The notes beneath the pieces were generated by a model. The model worked only from the letters and a program-made list of their open reading frames with translations, was not told the origin of the DNA and searched no databases. Positions 53,801-62,868 of a DNA stretch of 64,000 nucleotides are shown here, in pieces. The stretch covers positions 2,108,001 through 2,172,000 of the forward strand of contig NZ_BIFS01000002.1 of assembly GCF_003967555.1 (NCBI RefSeq), read 5' to 3'. The position numbers were made by a program, and so were the translations under genes. This DNA comes from Dictyobacter kobayashii (GTDB taxonomy: Bacteria; Chloroflexota; Ktedonobacteria; Ktedonobacterales; Ktedonobacteraceae). How positions within the stretch are numbered: the first letter of the stretch is position 1; each line of letters opens with the position of its first letter.

Positions 53801-53921
53801 CCACAAAGTGTGCCTCTCCTGGAATAAGTTGCGCCAGGGCCTCCGGTGAATACCAATCAGGATATGCAGGATCGGAAAAGACGACGATGTTCTTTTGCCT
53901 ACAGAGTTGTGTTTGCGCCAT
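50877..53921 (-). CDS. Clan GH-A glycoside hydrolase, beta-galactosidase-like
   Basis: 1014 residues, intact, no signal peptide. An N-terminal domain (about 1-250) resembles a class I glutamine-amidotransferase-like/ThuA fold without catalytic Cys (FISFHGPYFPKDAWPAII). A beta-sandwich follows, then a TIM barrel with LINEPSF (acid/base Glu about 501) and NIIQEIG (nucleophile Glu about 664), and a C-terminal amidotransferase-like domain of GH42 style (LPGVQHLSESAW). It probably cleaves imported oligosaccharides in the cytosol. It is the last gene of a locus with a LacI regulator and a sugar ABC transporter. Confidence 0.85.
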   Translation of the reverse strand: MAQTQLCRQKNIVVFSDPAYPDWYSPEALAQLIPGEAHFVDAATLSSALQEHCELFISFHGPYFPKDAWPAIIEFLEQGGNIALFGGMPFTRPVRADGTIEAEQEEYTRQLYLGPSFALQLPETDLRLTDAEAISRHPQHTVQLTATQVGKCWSFYPKLSQVSDHPEEMGAAGPFDTLLTSLLYLDTQTSGEKIGHTAAVASLLDQQSGRFQGGRWLISPWQPATFDEWLKISNILKHFLSLTAAGATVLQARPQNACYFVGEIPTITLSSRSHQAQSAEVKVLTPHHTLLQTFKTELPGSPYVQESSLHLSAPISEPGLYTVEVCFENEQGLEWHEKTGFWYWDTALVEESTGLLLEAGRDYFYQQGTPFPLYGTTYMDSKVQRKFLAQPNPARWDSDFAEMKQAGINVIRTGIWTGWRDMMADPGRINEAALRALDAFVMTACKYQIQVIFTFFSFYPPLFEGNNPWLDPRSLQGQADFVTILARRYAQVKLLSWDLINEPSFGDPKTIFSQRPLPNYDRYEVAAFQSWLAERYSIAELQQRWRQTPQDFASWDQVSLPVADDYVADPRINGTRNMLKVMDYTFFSQDMFTRWATLIVKAIRAAGCTTIIGAGQDEAYSRISPQFYAPALDYGTTHPWWNNDSLLCDMLLDKHISHPNIIQEIGVMLVRDVDMRPLRSEQECANLLERKLITGLIGRGAGLIQWLWHTNAYMTSDNENSIGLVRPDGSAKPELKVVREIGRLIQQIGTSMIEAEQPPTTWVVIPYSQWFLRPDLALEASQQTIRILGYDLGIIPQMVGEQQLEELLGQHRPQTIILPGVQHLSESAWQALLAFVERGTTLLVSGVLGRDQHNLNTSTRIAEFDSKLQAIEPISRYEQLQGLNGRSYQFGYGGDKIAYIKKAHNHIHEYHHGEGRILWSGLPIEQSHSTDAIRAIYREALSIESRNGEQDSPYLMAQCPLKHGKLTLIVSESSQTGELELEEGQRVQVAANRAGAILHQDDGTSLYFGGVQAL

Positions 53922-54040
53922 AAGATTTCTCTCTAAATACTAAATATGGGTGCTAGAATAGATAACGTTTTTTCTCAACCATATCGTTGTAGGTAAACCC
54001 TCTGCTATGTTTGTGGGTCTACCTACTTGATAGTTTCGCA

Positions 54041-54945
54041 CTATTTTACATCAGCAATGCTGACACCACTATCGATATAGCGTTGTCCTAAGGCATAGAG
54101 TACAACTGGAACTACCAGTGCAACCAGAGTCGCAGCCATCATCTGTGGATCAACAGATTTGAAGGGATTAGAAAAGAAGAGTAATCCCAGCGGCACCGTG
54201 CGGTTTGCATCGCTACTGAGGTAGATCAGTGGGCCCCATGCGTCACGCCAGCTACTTAAGAATGTGAAAATCGCGACTACAATTATTACTGGTCGTGATT
54301 GTGGCAGGATCATGTTCCAGAGGATGCGGAAACTTCCGCAGCCATCAATACGTGCGGCCTCATCAATTTCGCGTGGCAGGCCGATAAAGAATTGCCGGAA
54401 CAGGAAGATGTTAAATGCACTGCCAAAGAGCTGGGAACCATAATTGGCAGATAGGTATCAATCCAGCCCAGATTTCTAAAAATGATGTAGAGTGGGATCG
54501 TGTACATCTGGGATGGAATCATCATTGTTGCCAGCAGCAATATGAAGAGTGGTGTACGCCCACGGAAACGGAAACGCGCAAAGCCATACGCTACAATGGC
54601 CGATGAAAAGGTCGTAGCTACCACCGCATAGACGGCCAGCCAGACGCTATTGAATATATAGTGGGCGAAATTATATTGGGTAAAGACCTCAACATAGTTG
54701 GACCACTGGAACGGATTAGGAATCCATTGAATTGGAATTGCGAAATACTGAAACTCATTCTTCAATGAAGAAGAGACCAGCCAGAGAAAAGGCATCAAAA
54801 TCAACAGGCTAAGTACGATCAGGACAGCATATGTCCAGATATAACTCAGACGCAGCAGCTGTTGGCCTCGCTGTTGCCGTTTCTGATTAAATGCCCGTGT
54901 CGATGTAGAAGTAGTTGGCCTCTCGGCTCTCTGTATCGTACTCAT
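54041..54945 (-). CDS. Sugar ABC transporter permease, MalG/CUT1 type (one single-base deletion)
   Basis: Six-helix permease with the N-terminal helix (TYAVLIVLSLLILMPFLWLVSSSLK), the middle MMIPSQMYTIPLYIIFRNLGWIDTYL and, after a frame switch near 54430, the EAA loop EIDEAARIDGCGSFRILWNMILPQSRP. One added base gives 301 residues. Partner of the permease at 55038; both follow the binding protein. Imports a sugar or oligosaccharide. Confidence 0.92.
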
Positions 54946-55037
54946 AAGCTTGCCTTTCGTCAGGAAAGATTCTTTTCCTCCTTATTGAAGAGGGACAACA
55001 TTGTCTTATGATCACCAGACTTTCCTATGCGTGTTTA

Positions 55038-56042
55038 TTAACCCTCTTGCTCGCTATAATGGCTAAAGCGAATTGTCGCAAGTACAAACATCGTCAGGAT
55101 TAATGTGATGGCAAAGACGGTCACCGACAATGCTGAGGCATAACCATAATCATTGGAGATGAAGGCACGTCGGTAAATGTAGGTTAGAAACACAGCCAGG
55201 CTGTTATGATAGCCAAGTGGATTTCCGGTACTGACAGTTCCTTGACTGGAAGCAAAGACCAACGGCGTCTCAAAGACCTGAATATGTCCGATGAGGGTCA
55301 GGATCGTATTGAAGACTATAACCGGTGCGAGCAAGGGAACCGTAATCTGCCAGAATGTAGACCATTTTCCGGCTCCATCGATTCTTGCCGCCTCATAGTA
55401 GGTCTCAGAGATACCTTTCAGGCCAGCCAGAAAGATCAACATCGTGCCGCCGATGAACCAGAAGTTCACTGCGATCATTGCTACCAGGCCCATCCAGGGA
55501 CGATTATAGTCGCCCAGCCAGTTGACAGGATCGATGTGAAAGAGGCCAAGAAATACGTTGGCCAGGCCATCTTGTCCGGCCGCGAAAATTGCTTTAAAGA
55601 GCTTGGCGATCGCCACACCTACGAGGAGACTGGGAATATACAGGACCGTACGAAAGAAATGGTTACCGGGGAAACTACGATTAAGCAGTAGTGCCAGTCC
55701 CAGTCCACCAACAATGCTAATGACCGTTGAGCATGACACGTAGATGACCATATTCAAGCAAGCCTGCAAAAAGATGGGATCACGTGTCAGGATGTCCTGA
55801 TAATTTTTAAAACCAATCCAGACAGGATCATTGAACAGGTTGAATTTGGTGAAACTGTAATAGAACGTCTGGATAATTGGCCAGAGCCCCAGCATCAGGA
55901 AACCAATGAGCCAGGGACTAATATAGAGATAACCCTTTAAACTTTCGTTACGCAACAGTCGCTGCAACATATTTGGTTGTTTGTATGGTTTTGAGGATTG
56001 GCGACCGGGCAGCGCTGGTTGATGTTGTGATGTAGATATCAT
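55038..56042 (-). CDS. Sugar ABC transporter permease, MalF/CUT1 type
   Basis: 334 residues, intact. The N-terminal helix (YLYISPWLIGFLMLGLWPIIQTFYYSF), the loop GISETYYEAARIDGAGKWSTFWQITVPLLAPV (EAA motif) and six helices are those of CUT1 permeases. The ATG at 56042 is preferred over the GTG at 56054. No ATPase gene lies in this locus, so a shared MsmK/UgpC-like ATPase elsewhere is expected. Confidence 0.92.
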   Translation of the reverse strand: MISTSQHQPALPGRQSSKPYKQPNMLQRLLRNESLKGYLYISPWLIGFLMLGLWPIIQTFYYSFTKFNLFNDPVWIGFKNYQDILTRDPIFLQACLNMVIYVSCSTVISIVGGLGLALLLNRSFPGNHFFRTVLYIPSLLVGVAIAKLFKAIFAAGQDGLANVFLGLFHIDPVNWLGDYNRPWMGLVAMIAVNFWFIGGTMLIFLAGLKGISETYYEAARIDGAGKWSTFWQITVPLLAPVIVFNTILTLIGHIQVFETPLVFASSQGTVSTGNPLGYHNSLAVFLTYIYRRAFISNDYGYASALSVTVFAITLILTMFVLATIRFSHYSEQEG

Positions 56043-56219
56043 GGGCCAGTTCACTTTCTAAACACTCGTCGATGAATGGAGCCAGTAACAGAACCATTCC
56101 CAACATCACCGAGATTTCTCAAAGAGAAGGCCAGGACAAAACAATGAAGAGGAGAAACTTCACAGTGTTCACATATATTGTTTTGCCTGACCGCCTCGAT
56201 GTGTCATCTTAATAGCAGA

Positions 56220-57520
56220 TTATGCAGACGCGAGGATTGAATTCCCTTGCTGTTCCATCTTGGCTGCTGCCTGTGCAGGCGTTAATTTTCCTGCCATCAT
56301 ATCGGTGATAATATCGCCCAGGGTGGTGGCCAGCTGATCTTTTGTTGTCATCAAGCTAGGCTGGAAGGACTGGAAGGCTGTTTCCATTGTAGGAGCAAAC
56401 TTAGGCGGCTGCAGATAGCTGCTCAGTTGTGAGAAGGCATTCTTTTCAGCAGGAATATCACTGAATTTCGCAAAGCTGATCTCAGGATTTGTCTGGGTTG
56501 CCCACTTCAAGAATTGCCAGGCTGCCTGCTGGTTCTTGCTGCCCTTGTAAACTGCCAGGCTGTTAACGCCACCTGTAATCACTGACTGCTTGATGGTAAA
56601 GATCGGCGTAATACCATAGTTGGGATTTTTGGCCATATCGGAGAAGAGCCAGGGTCCGACACGCGCAAAGGCGATTTTACCCGTATCCAGAGCACCGATG
56701 TCGAAGGACCAGGGCCATTGGTCAGTTCATTGTAAGGAGGAGCCAGTTTCTCGGTGAACAAGCTCAGATAATCGGTCAGACCTTGAATACCCTCCGGGTT
56801 ATTCGTGGTGACTTTGGTTGGGTTGACTGGATTGTCGAAGGTTTTGCCACCATTCATGCGAATGAACATATCATAATCCAGAATGTCGGTTGGGTTGATT
56901 GCGTACTGGACACCCTTGCCGTTCTGGATCTTGGTCAGCTTTTTGGCCATGGTTTTGAACTCATCGAAGGTCATGGCTTTAACTGGATCAGGGGCGGCGA
57001 CGCCAGCTGCATCGAGCAATGCCTTATTGTAACCGAGCACAGAGATTGAGGTACCAATAGGTAAAGCGAAGGTTTTGCCACTCCACTGGCTCAATGTCAG
57101 GGTTGCCGGACTCAGTGATTTGGTGGCATCAGTATAGTCAGAAAATGTGGTCAGGTCGGCCAATGCGCCGCTATCAAAGTAAGGGGCAGCCATACCACTG
57201 GACATACCAATGATATCGTATGCATTACCACCAGCTGTGGTGGTCTTTAATTTATCCCAGTAGTTACCCCAGGGGAGAATTTCGGGTTTAACCTTGATAT
57301 TGGGATTGGCTTTTTCGAAATCTTTGATCCATGCCTTCATGGAATTGTCTTTTGCGGGGGTATTGCTCCACCATCCAAAGGTGAGGTTGACCGGGCCAGA
57401 GCTGCTATTGCTGCCGGAGCCGCCTCCACAGGCTGCTAGCAGGCTTCCGCCTACTCCAGCTGCCATTGCAACTTGACCACTTCGTGTGAGGAACTGTCGT
57501 CGTGACATTGAGAAATCCAT
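56220..57520 (-). CDS. Sugar-binding lipoprotein of an ABC transporter (one single-base deletion)
   Basis: Family 1 extracellular solute-binding protein. The N-terminus has a twin-arginine (SRRQFLTRSG) and a lipobox (LLAAC), so it is exported and lipid-anchored. Typical segments: VNLTFGWWSNT, ALPIGTSISVLGYNKALLDAAGV and, in the second frame, GITPIFTIKQSVITGGVNSLAVYKGSKNQQAAWQFLKW. The switch is near 56710; one base gives 433 residues. The ATG at 57520 follows AAGGAG. It delivers the sugar to the two permeases downstream. Confidence 0.93.
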
Positions 57521-57570
57521 ATGAATCACTCCTTCGTGTAAAATAAAATGGACCCGAATGTAACCAATAA

Positions 57571-57671
57571 CTTGACAGGACGAATTGTCAATCGTAGGTA
57601 TAAACAACCTTGTTATATAGATAAGGATATTTCCCTGCAAAGAAGGATGAATCCTTGACCCGACGAATTGT
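57571..57671. promoter_or_regulatory. Paired putative operators upstream of the sugar-uptake operon
   Basis: CTTGAC--GACGAATTGT occurs at 57571-57588 and 57654-57671, 83 bp apart (about eight helix turns). The first is inside a perfect palindrome (TTGACA, 8 bases, TGTCAA at 57572-57591). The pair spans the gap between the regulator and the binding-protein gene and suits a LacI-type dimer that loops DNA. Confidence 0.55.
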
Positions 57672-57672
57672 T

Positions 57673-58752
57673 TTAGTGTAAGAGACAGTGTACTGAATCG
57701 CGCTCAATCAACTCGACTTCTAGAATACTGGATATGTTGGTATCAAATGGATCATTGCCCAGCTCCAGTAGCCGTTTGACTGCTATCGACCCCATGGCTT
57801 CTTTTTTCACGCGTATGGTTGTTAAGGCGGGGGTCAGATGTTCAACCAGCGCAATATCATCAAACCCAAGGACCGACACATCTTCGGGTAGACGATATCC
57901 CGCGAGCCTTAATGCTTTCATTGCTCCAATTGCAATTTCATCGTTCGCACAAAACAGTGCTGTAAATGGCGCTCTACGTTCTATCAAGCGTTGACAGGCC
58001 TGATAGCCGCCATCGATTCCAGAACTGTCATTATCGATTAAAGCATAATTTACTGGTATACCCGCATCCAGTAAAGCTGTACGATAGCCCGCTCCACGCC
58101 GCTCAAATGTATAGATGGTATCTATTGGCCTTGGACCAGGTAAGATCGGGCCACCAATGAAGGCAATCTGCCGATGACCATTATCAATTAAATGATTTAC
58201 AGCCATGCGTGCGCCCTCAAAATTGTCACTCAACACCGAATTGATAGAAAGACCGGGATATAATTGTCGACCAGCACCATCGGTACTTCGATACTTTTCA
58301 ATATTTCTACCGTTTCACGTTCGGCAGGACCCACCAGCAAGATGCCGCCCAGCTTCATCTCTTGAATTGTCGAAAGCAATTCCTGGGCAATGGGACCAGC
58401 TCTTCAATGGATCTATACGTTACCTTGATACTAGAGCGACGAGCCTCTTGCTCTTGCTCAACACACTTAAAATATGTGTCCAGAATGGATTACTGGTGGT
58501 TGCTCCGCTATCAGAGAGGTCCCCATAGAGAAACCCAATCTCCTTGATAGCGCGATTGCCTGTACGTGGTGGCTCAGGATTGACCGGGCGATCATAGCCC
58601 AGTTCCGCCGCTGCCCTTAGTACTCGGCCGCGTATCTCTTCCGAGACATTGCTATGATTGTTAAATACACGTGAGACAGTGCCCACTGATACATCCGCTT
58701 TACGAGCAACATCTTTCACTGTGACCGAGCCAATCACACATTCCTTCCTCAT
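57673..58752 (-). CDS. LacI-family transcriptional regulator (three single-base deletions)
   Basis: The N-terminal helix-turn-helix is classic (VTVKDVARKADVSVGTVSRVFNNHSNVSEEIRGRVLRAAAELGYDRP). The periplasmic-binding-protein-like domain is spread over three further frames, with LLSTIQEMKLGGILLVGPAE, LSINSVLSDNFEGARMAVNHLIDNGHRQIAFIGG and SVLGFDDIALVEHLTPALTTIRV. Three added bases give 360 residues. It lies directly upstream of the sugar transport and hydrolase genes and probably represses them until the sugar binds. Confidence 0.92.
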
Positions 58753-59172
58753 GCGCTAGTGACAGGTGTCACTACAACACTAATTCATTGTCCATTCAAT
58801 GAAATCATGTTTGTTTCATTGATGAAATAATACAGCCATTTAATGAGAAAGTCAATATCTTAAGGGTAATAATCAGGAAAATTCTGCAAACATGGTATTA
58901 TTTGCCCTTATAATTTATGTCATTTTAATGACATATTGGGAAGTAACTGTAAAATTGCCCTCGCATCCCTTCATTGAGCTGAACCTTAACCAAAAGCAAC
59001 GCTTTTTCAGCTATTCATTGGATATCATTCCTGCATATTTAAAATGGATAGCAGGCATTTTTACTCAGTGAGCGTGCCAGACAAGCTTATAAGACTTAAG
59101 CATTATGCTGTCACGCCCTTTTACTAGTATCTATATGACATTCACCAATGAAAAAGTAGCCGTTCATTTGAA
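58753..59172. other. Intergenic, AT-rich
   Basis: Promoter side of the LacI-type gene. Short TTCATTGA-like repeats near 58785-58835 may be binding sites; no gene is supported. Confidence 0.4.
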
Positions 59173-59305
59173 CGACCAGATTTATATAGAGTGAACGACC
59201 AGATTTATGACGACCAGATTTATAGAGAGGGGCAAAAAGTGCGCAACTGCGCACTTTTTGCCCCTCTCTATAAATCTGGTCGGGTGCGTCAGCACACGCC
59301 CACAA
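59173..59305. repeat. Family A repeat copy 6: repeated arm start, 35-bp palindrome, GC tail
   Basis: CGACCAGATTTAT occurs at 59173, 59196 and 59211; the third copy begins a palindrome with 35-bp perfect arms (59211-59245, 59248-59282). It is followed by the tail CGGGTGCGTCAGCACACGCC (59281-59300). Confidence 0.78.
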
Positions 59306-59417
59306 AAAGCAACATTACTTTCTTCTGAAAGATAGCATTTATGTTCTAAACATGTTATGCTTTTCTCAAGCAATGAAATACGCAGCAATGAATAGAAGAA
59401 CGTTGGGGAGGTACGGT

Positions 59418-59720
59418 ATGCTATTTCATGAACCAGAAGACATCGAACCTTTTGCGACTCAAAGACATTCACCCCTTCAAGAACTAGATGAAGAAGCTCA
59501 ACTGTTCAAACAGCAACGCCATCAACTAGAAAAACAGCGCGCCCTCCTGGACCTTGAGCACAAAGAATTAGAACAGCGTCTATCTGAATTAGACATCTCC
59601 TACGCTTTAATTGATGCTTTATGGAAGCAGTTGGATATACGCGAAGCTATTCTGGCTTCAGAATACGAGACCGTGTATCGAACCGGTAAAAGGCCAGGCC
59701 ACCACATTCAACGGCGCTAA
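59418..59720 (+). CDS. Coiled-coil hypothetical protein
   Basis: 100 residues. GGGGAGG lies 6 bases before the ATG at 59418. Residues about 20-75 form a strong heptad-like helix (LDEEAQLFKQQRHQLEKQ, then RALLDLEHKELEQRLSEL), ending in a basic tail. No family recognised; possibly a small structural or regulatory partner. Confidence 0.62.
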   Translation: MLFHEPEDIEPFATQRHSPLQELDEEAQLFKQQRHQLEKQRALLDLEHKELEQRLSELDISYALIDALWKQLDIREAILASEYETVYRTGKRPGHHIQRR

Positions 59721-60153
59721 ATGCCAACACGGTTGAGTTCTTTCTACTGTCATGCCGTTCAATCGTATGAGCGCAGCTGCCTGATAGGTGAACCCGTTTC
59801 CTCGCCACTGCTCAAGTTGAATAGCTGAGCCAGTGGCGGCGGAGCTAGCCGCGTCCAGGCGGCGTTTACGATTGCTTTTAAAACATATATTGGCTTTTCT
59901 ATGCTGGCGCTGATCTATATGTTATTTCAGTACAACATGGAAGTCTCTCAACTTGCCTTTTTTTAGCTCAAGCTGCTATCATACAAATATTCAAGCAAAT
60001 TTCCATTGGCTGGTAGGATATGGGTGTGCCATATTGTTGTGCTTCTTGACAGGAAGAAAAACGTTGCCCTGGCAGCCGCTTTCTACTTCATCCTGCACAA
60101 TGGTTGAGCGCGTCATGCAACTTTTTCAAGGCTATATTTACAAAGGGTAAAAT
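59721..60153. other. Intergenic, possibly decayed
   Basis: About 430 bases with no supported ORF. A frame at 59953-60150 has poor composition and no binding site. Confidence 0.4.
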
Positions 60154-60246
60154 ATGATTGATTTTAGTCTCTCCCCGTCGTTGCCCGATCTGAAAAAACC
60201 AGGATTGAGCAGAAGCTGGATCACAAGGGGGGTGACCTGTAGATGA
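60154..60246 (+). pseudogene. Possible acyl-CoA dehydrogenase stump
   Basis: A 30-codon ORF begins MIDFSLSPSLPDLKK, which resembles the first residues of acyl-CoA dehydrogenases (IDFSLSP...). It ends in ATGA overlapping the start of the next gene, a kinase of the ACAD10/11 type that often sits beside such a dehydrogenase. The rest of the enzyme is absent. Speculative. Confidence 0.35.
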
Positions 60247-61304
60247 GTAGCGATTTAGAACGCCGCCTGGTTGATAGTGTCGCCTTACAAGCTTACCTGG
60301 CGCAGGCTCTGCCGCTGGCGGATGCGACCATGCCTTTAGTGATTGAGCGCGTCCGGGGTGGCCACTCCAACGAGACCTTCTTTATTACGTCCGGGACACA
60401 AGAGTTTGTATTGCGCCGACCACCTTATGGTCCTTTGCTACCCACGGCCCACGATGTGGGGCGCGAATATCGCGTTCTAAGCGCCCTGGCGGATACCACT
60501 GTTCCTGTTCCACGTCCCCTACTCTATTGTGATGACATTCAGGTAATTGGTGCCCCTTTTTATCTGATGGAGCGTATCCCGGGAATTGCCATTCGCGATC
60601 GACTGCCAGCGGCTTTCGCCAGCAATATCCAGGCGCGTGCCGGCATCGGGGAGGCCTTAATCGATGCACTGGCCGAATTGCACCTGGTGGATTGGCAGGC
60701 AGTGGGTTTAGAGGGTTTTGGGAAGCCATATGGCTACCTGGCTCGCCAACTGCGGCGCTGGACGGGTCAGCTGGATGCCTCGCGCACACGCGATATTCCT
60801 GATTTAGATGAGGTTACCCTCTGGCTGCAGGAACACTTGCCTGAAAGCTTGCATGCGACCATTGTCCATGGGGATTACCGCCTGGATAATGCGTTGCTGG
60901 TCCCTGAGCCGCCCGCTCGTGTGCTGGCGATTGTGGACTGGGAGATGGCGACCCTGGGCGATCCGTTAGCGGATGTTGGTTATCTGCTCTCGTTCTGGCG
61001 TGAAGCTGGCGATCCACCTTTTACGCTTGGTGACGCCTCCTGGGAGATTACCGGACAACCTGGTTTCTCGACCCGTGCAGAGCTGGTCCAACGCTATATG
61101 GAACGCACGCAGCGCAAAGTCGAGCATATAGACTTCTATGTCGCGTTAGCAATCTGGAAACTAGCCATCTTACTGGAAGGTAGCTATAAGCGCTACCTCT
61201 CTGGCACCACGGATGATCCCTTTTTCCCTGTCCTTGAGCGAGGCGTGCCCGCATTAGCGGCACGTGCCCTCTCCGTTTGTAATGGCGAAATGAAATTCTT
61301 GTAA
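60243..61304 (+). CDS. APH-fold phosphotransferase, ACAD10/11 N-domain-like
   Basis: 353 residues, intact. Kinase-like fold with the ATP-binding start (IERVRGGHSNETFFIT, EFVLRRPPYG), catalytic HGDYRLDNALL (Asp and Asn) and metal-binding DWEMATLGDPLADVGYL. The last motif is typical of the ACAD10/11-type branch, which phosphorylates hydroxyacyl-CoA compounds, rather than of drug-resistance enzymes. GGGGGGTGA precedes the ATG, which overlaps a short upstream ORF. Confidence 0.88.
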   Translation: MSSDLERRLVDSVALQAYLAQALPLADATMPLVIERVRGGHSNETFFITSGTQEFVLRRPPYGPLLPTAHDVGREYRVLSALADTTVPVPRPLLYCDDIQVIGAPFYLMERIPGIAIRDRLPAAFASNIQARAGIGEALIDALAELHLVDWQAVGLEGFGKPYGYLARQLRRWTGQLDASRTRDIPDLDEVTLWLQEHLPESLHATIVHGDYRLDNALLVPEPPARVLAIVDWEMATLGDPLADVGYLLSFWREAGDPPFTLGDASWEITGQPGFSTRAELVQRYMERTQRKVEHIDFYVALAIWKLAILLEGSYKRYLSGTTDDPFFPVLERGVPALAARALSVCNGEMKFL

Positions 61305-61448
61305 AAGTTGCATAGAGTCCAAAGAGAGAAGCAATTTTTGTTTCTCTCTTTTTTGCTGCGTTCATGTGGATGGTTTTGATAACAGAGTTATAGTAACGTT
61401 TATGAATATAGAAGGATATTTAAGGATTATGAGGAGTTACATAGCTAT

Positions 61449-61571
61449 ATGGGAATCATTATGACAATTTTTCCATTGCTAGAACTGCTGGTGATAGCGT
61501 TTGGTATTGCTTTATTGTATGCTCTAATGTATACAGCTTTGCTGGCGTTGCGCAAATATCTAAACTCTTAA
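61449..61571 (+). CDS. Possible 40-residue membrane peptide
   Basis: MGIIMTIFPLLELLVIAFGI begins a single hydrophobic helix that ends in RKYLNS. A GAGGAG lies 12 bases upstream, a little far for the first ATG but close to normal for none of the others. Too short to be certain. Confidence 0.4.
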   Translation: MGIIMTIFPLLELLVIAFGIALLYALMYTALLALRKYLNS

Positions 61572-61654
61572 GCAGCGGAATGGAAGGCATGATAGTTTTC
61601 TGACATTCCTCACCCCATTCTCGCCGCAGGCGAGATGGAGTGAGGAATGTCATC

Positions 61655-62629
61655 TTATGAGGCATAAAAGTTGCGTACCCAGCGATACTTTTTCAATTTT
61701 TTTACTTTTTCGGGTGGCAAGCCTTTACCATCACCGATGGCTGTGTTACGCTCGGCGTTGCGCACAGAACGCATACCAGGAATGATGGTGGATACAGCAG
61801 GGTTGCTCAGTACATAGCGCAAGGCGGTCTCTGCAAGCTCATCTGTGGAAATACCGAGGTCGGCAGCCATGCTACGTACGCGATTGTAGACATCAGTTTT
61901 GCGCGTGCCCTGGAAATACTGGTTACGAAAATCTTGAGGATCAAAGGTGCTGTCGGGCGTGATTTTGCCGGTCAGGCTACCTTCATCGAGCGGCACACGT
62001 ACAATGACCCCGATATTGTGTTGCTGGCAGGCTGGGAAAAGCTTATCTTCAGGACTCTGATCGAATACATTGTAGATAACCTGAACCGTATCTACCACGC
62101 CAGTCTCAATCAGGCGCAGTGCATTGTCAGGCTGGTGATCATTAATAGAAACGCCAAAGAAGCGGATCTTCCCCTGTTCTTTTAATTGTTGAATCGCTTC
62201 AAGCCAATCGCCCTGGCCCACCCAATCGTCATTCCAGACATGAAATTGCTGGATATCCAGTGTATCGGTGCCAAGGTTGCGCAGGCTTTTCTCGCTACAT
62301 TCGAGGATGTAATCTTTAGGAAAGACCTCCTGGACCGGAACTCCTGGCTGGGCAGGCCACTGCAGGTTTTTCGGTGGTATCTTGGTAGCGACATAAATGC
62401 GTTTATCCGCGTTTTTGCGCACCACCTGGCCGACTAACTGTTCACTATGCCCCTCACCATAGGCCAGAGCAGTGTCGATAAAGTTTACACCCAGGTCAAT
62501 TGCCTTCTGTAGTGCCTTTAGTGACTCCTGGTCGTCCGCTCCTATCCATTGTGATTTGCCGATACCCCAGGCCCCATAGCCTATTTCAGAGACCTTGATA
62601 TTTGTCCGCCCCAAAGTTCGGTAATGCAT
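61655..62629 (-). CDS. Aldo/keto reductase
   Basis: 324 residues, intact. AKR barrel with the catalytic Asp in NFIDTALAYGEGHSEQLVG, Lys in YVATKIPP and the His region IQQFHVWND, and the C-terminal NADPH-binding IIPGMRSVRNAERN. The ATG at 62629 has AAGGAG 7 bases upstream; an ATG at 62647 does not. It reduces an aldehyde or ketone with NADPH; substrate unknown. Confidence 0.93.
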   Translation of the reverse strand: MHYRTLGRTNIKVSEIGYGAWGIGKSQWIGADDQESLKALQKAIDLGVNFIDTALAYGEGHSEQLVGQVVRKNADKRIYVATKIPPKNLQWPAQPGVPVQEVFPKDYILECSEKSLRNLGTDTLDIQQFHVWNDDWVGQGDWLEAIQQLKEQGKIRFFGVSINDHQPDNALRLIETGVVDTVQVIYNVFDQSPEDKLFPACQQHNIGVIVRVPLDEGSLTGKITPDSTFDPQDFRNQYFQGTRKTDVYNRVRSMAADLGISTDELAETALRYVLSNPAVSTIIPGMRSVRNAERNTAIGDGKGLPPEKVKKLKKYRWVRNFYAS

Positions 62630-62868
62630 GCTCTGCTCCTTGTTCATGACTGCTTGAGTATCATTTCGTGTTCATTCTATGAATGATTGTCGGTAGTCGC
62701 AAGCACAACTGTAGCCCTGAAAACTTTGCTTTAAATTTTCTCCTACGTATCAAGATTAGAGCTCGTATAACCTGAGAATAGGAGCCGCTTCTGGTTCGTT
62801 CCTATATTGTATACGCTACTGCTTTGTGCATCGTATTGATGGGTATAGGGATACAGAAGGAGATTGTT
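62630..62868. other. Divergent promoter region
   Basis: Short spacer between the divergent aldo/keto reductase and F420-type genes; no repeat or ORF supported. Confidence 0.4.

Noticed and set aside
59953..60150. 65-residue ORF
   Set aside because: Poor composition, no ribosome binding site and no recognisable motif.
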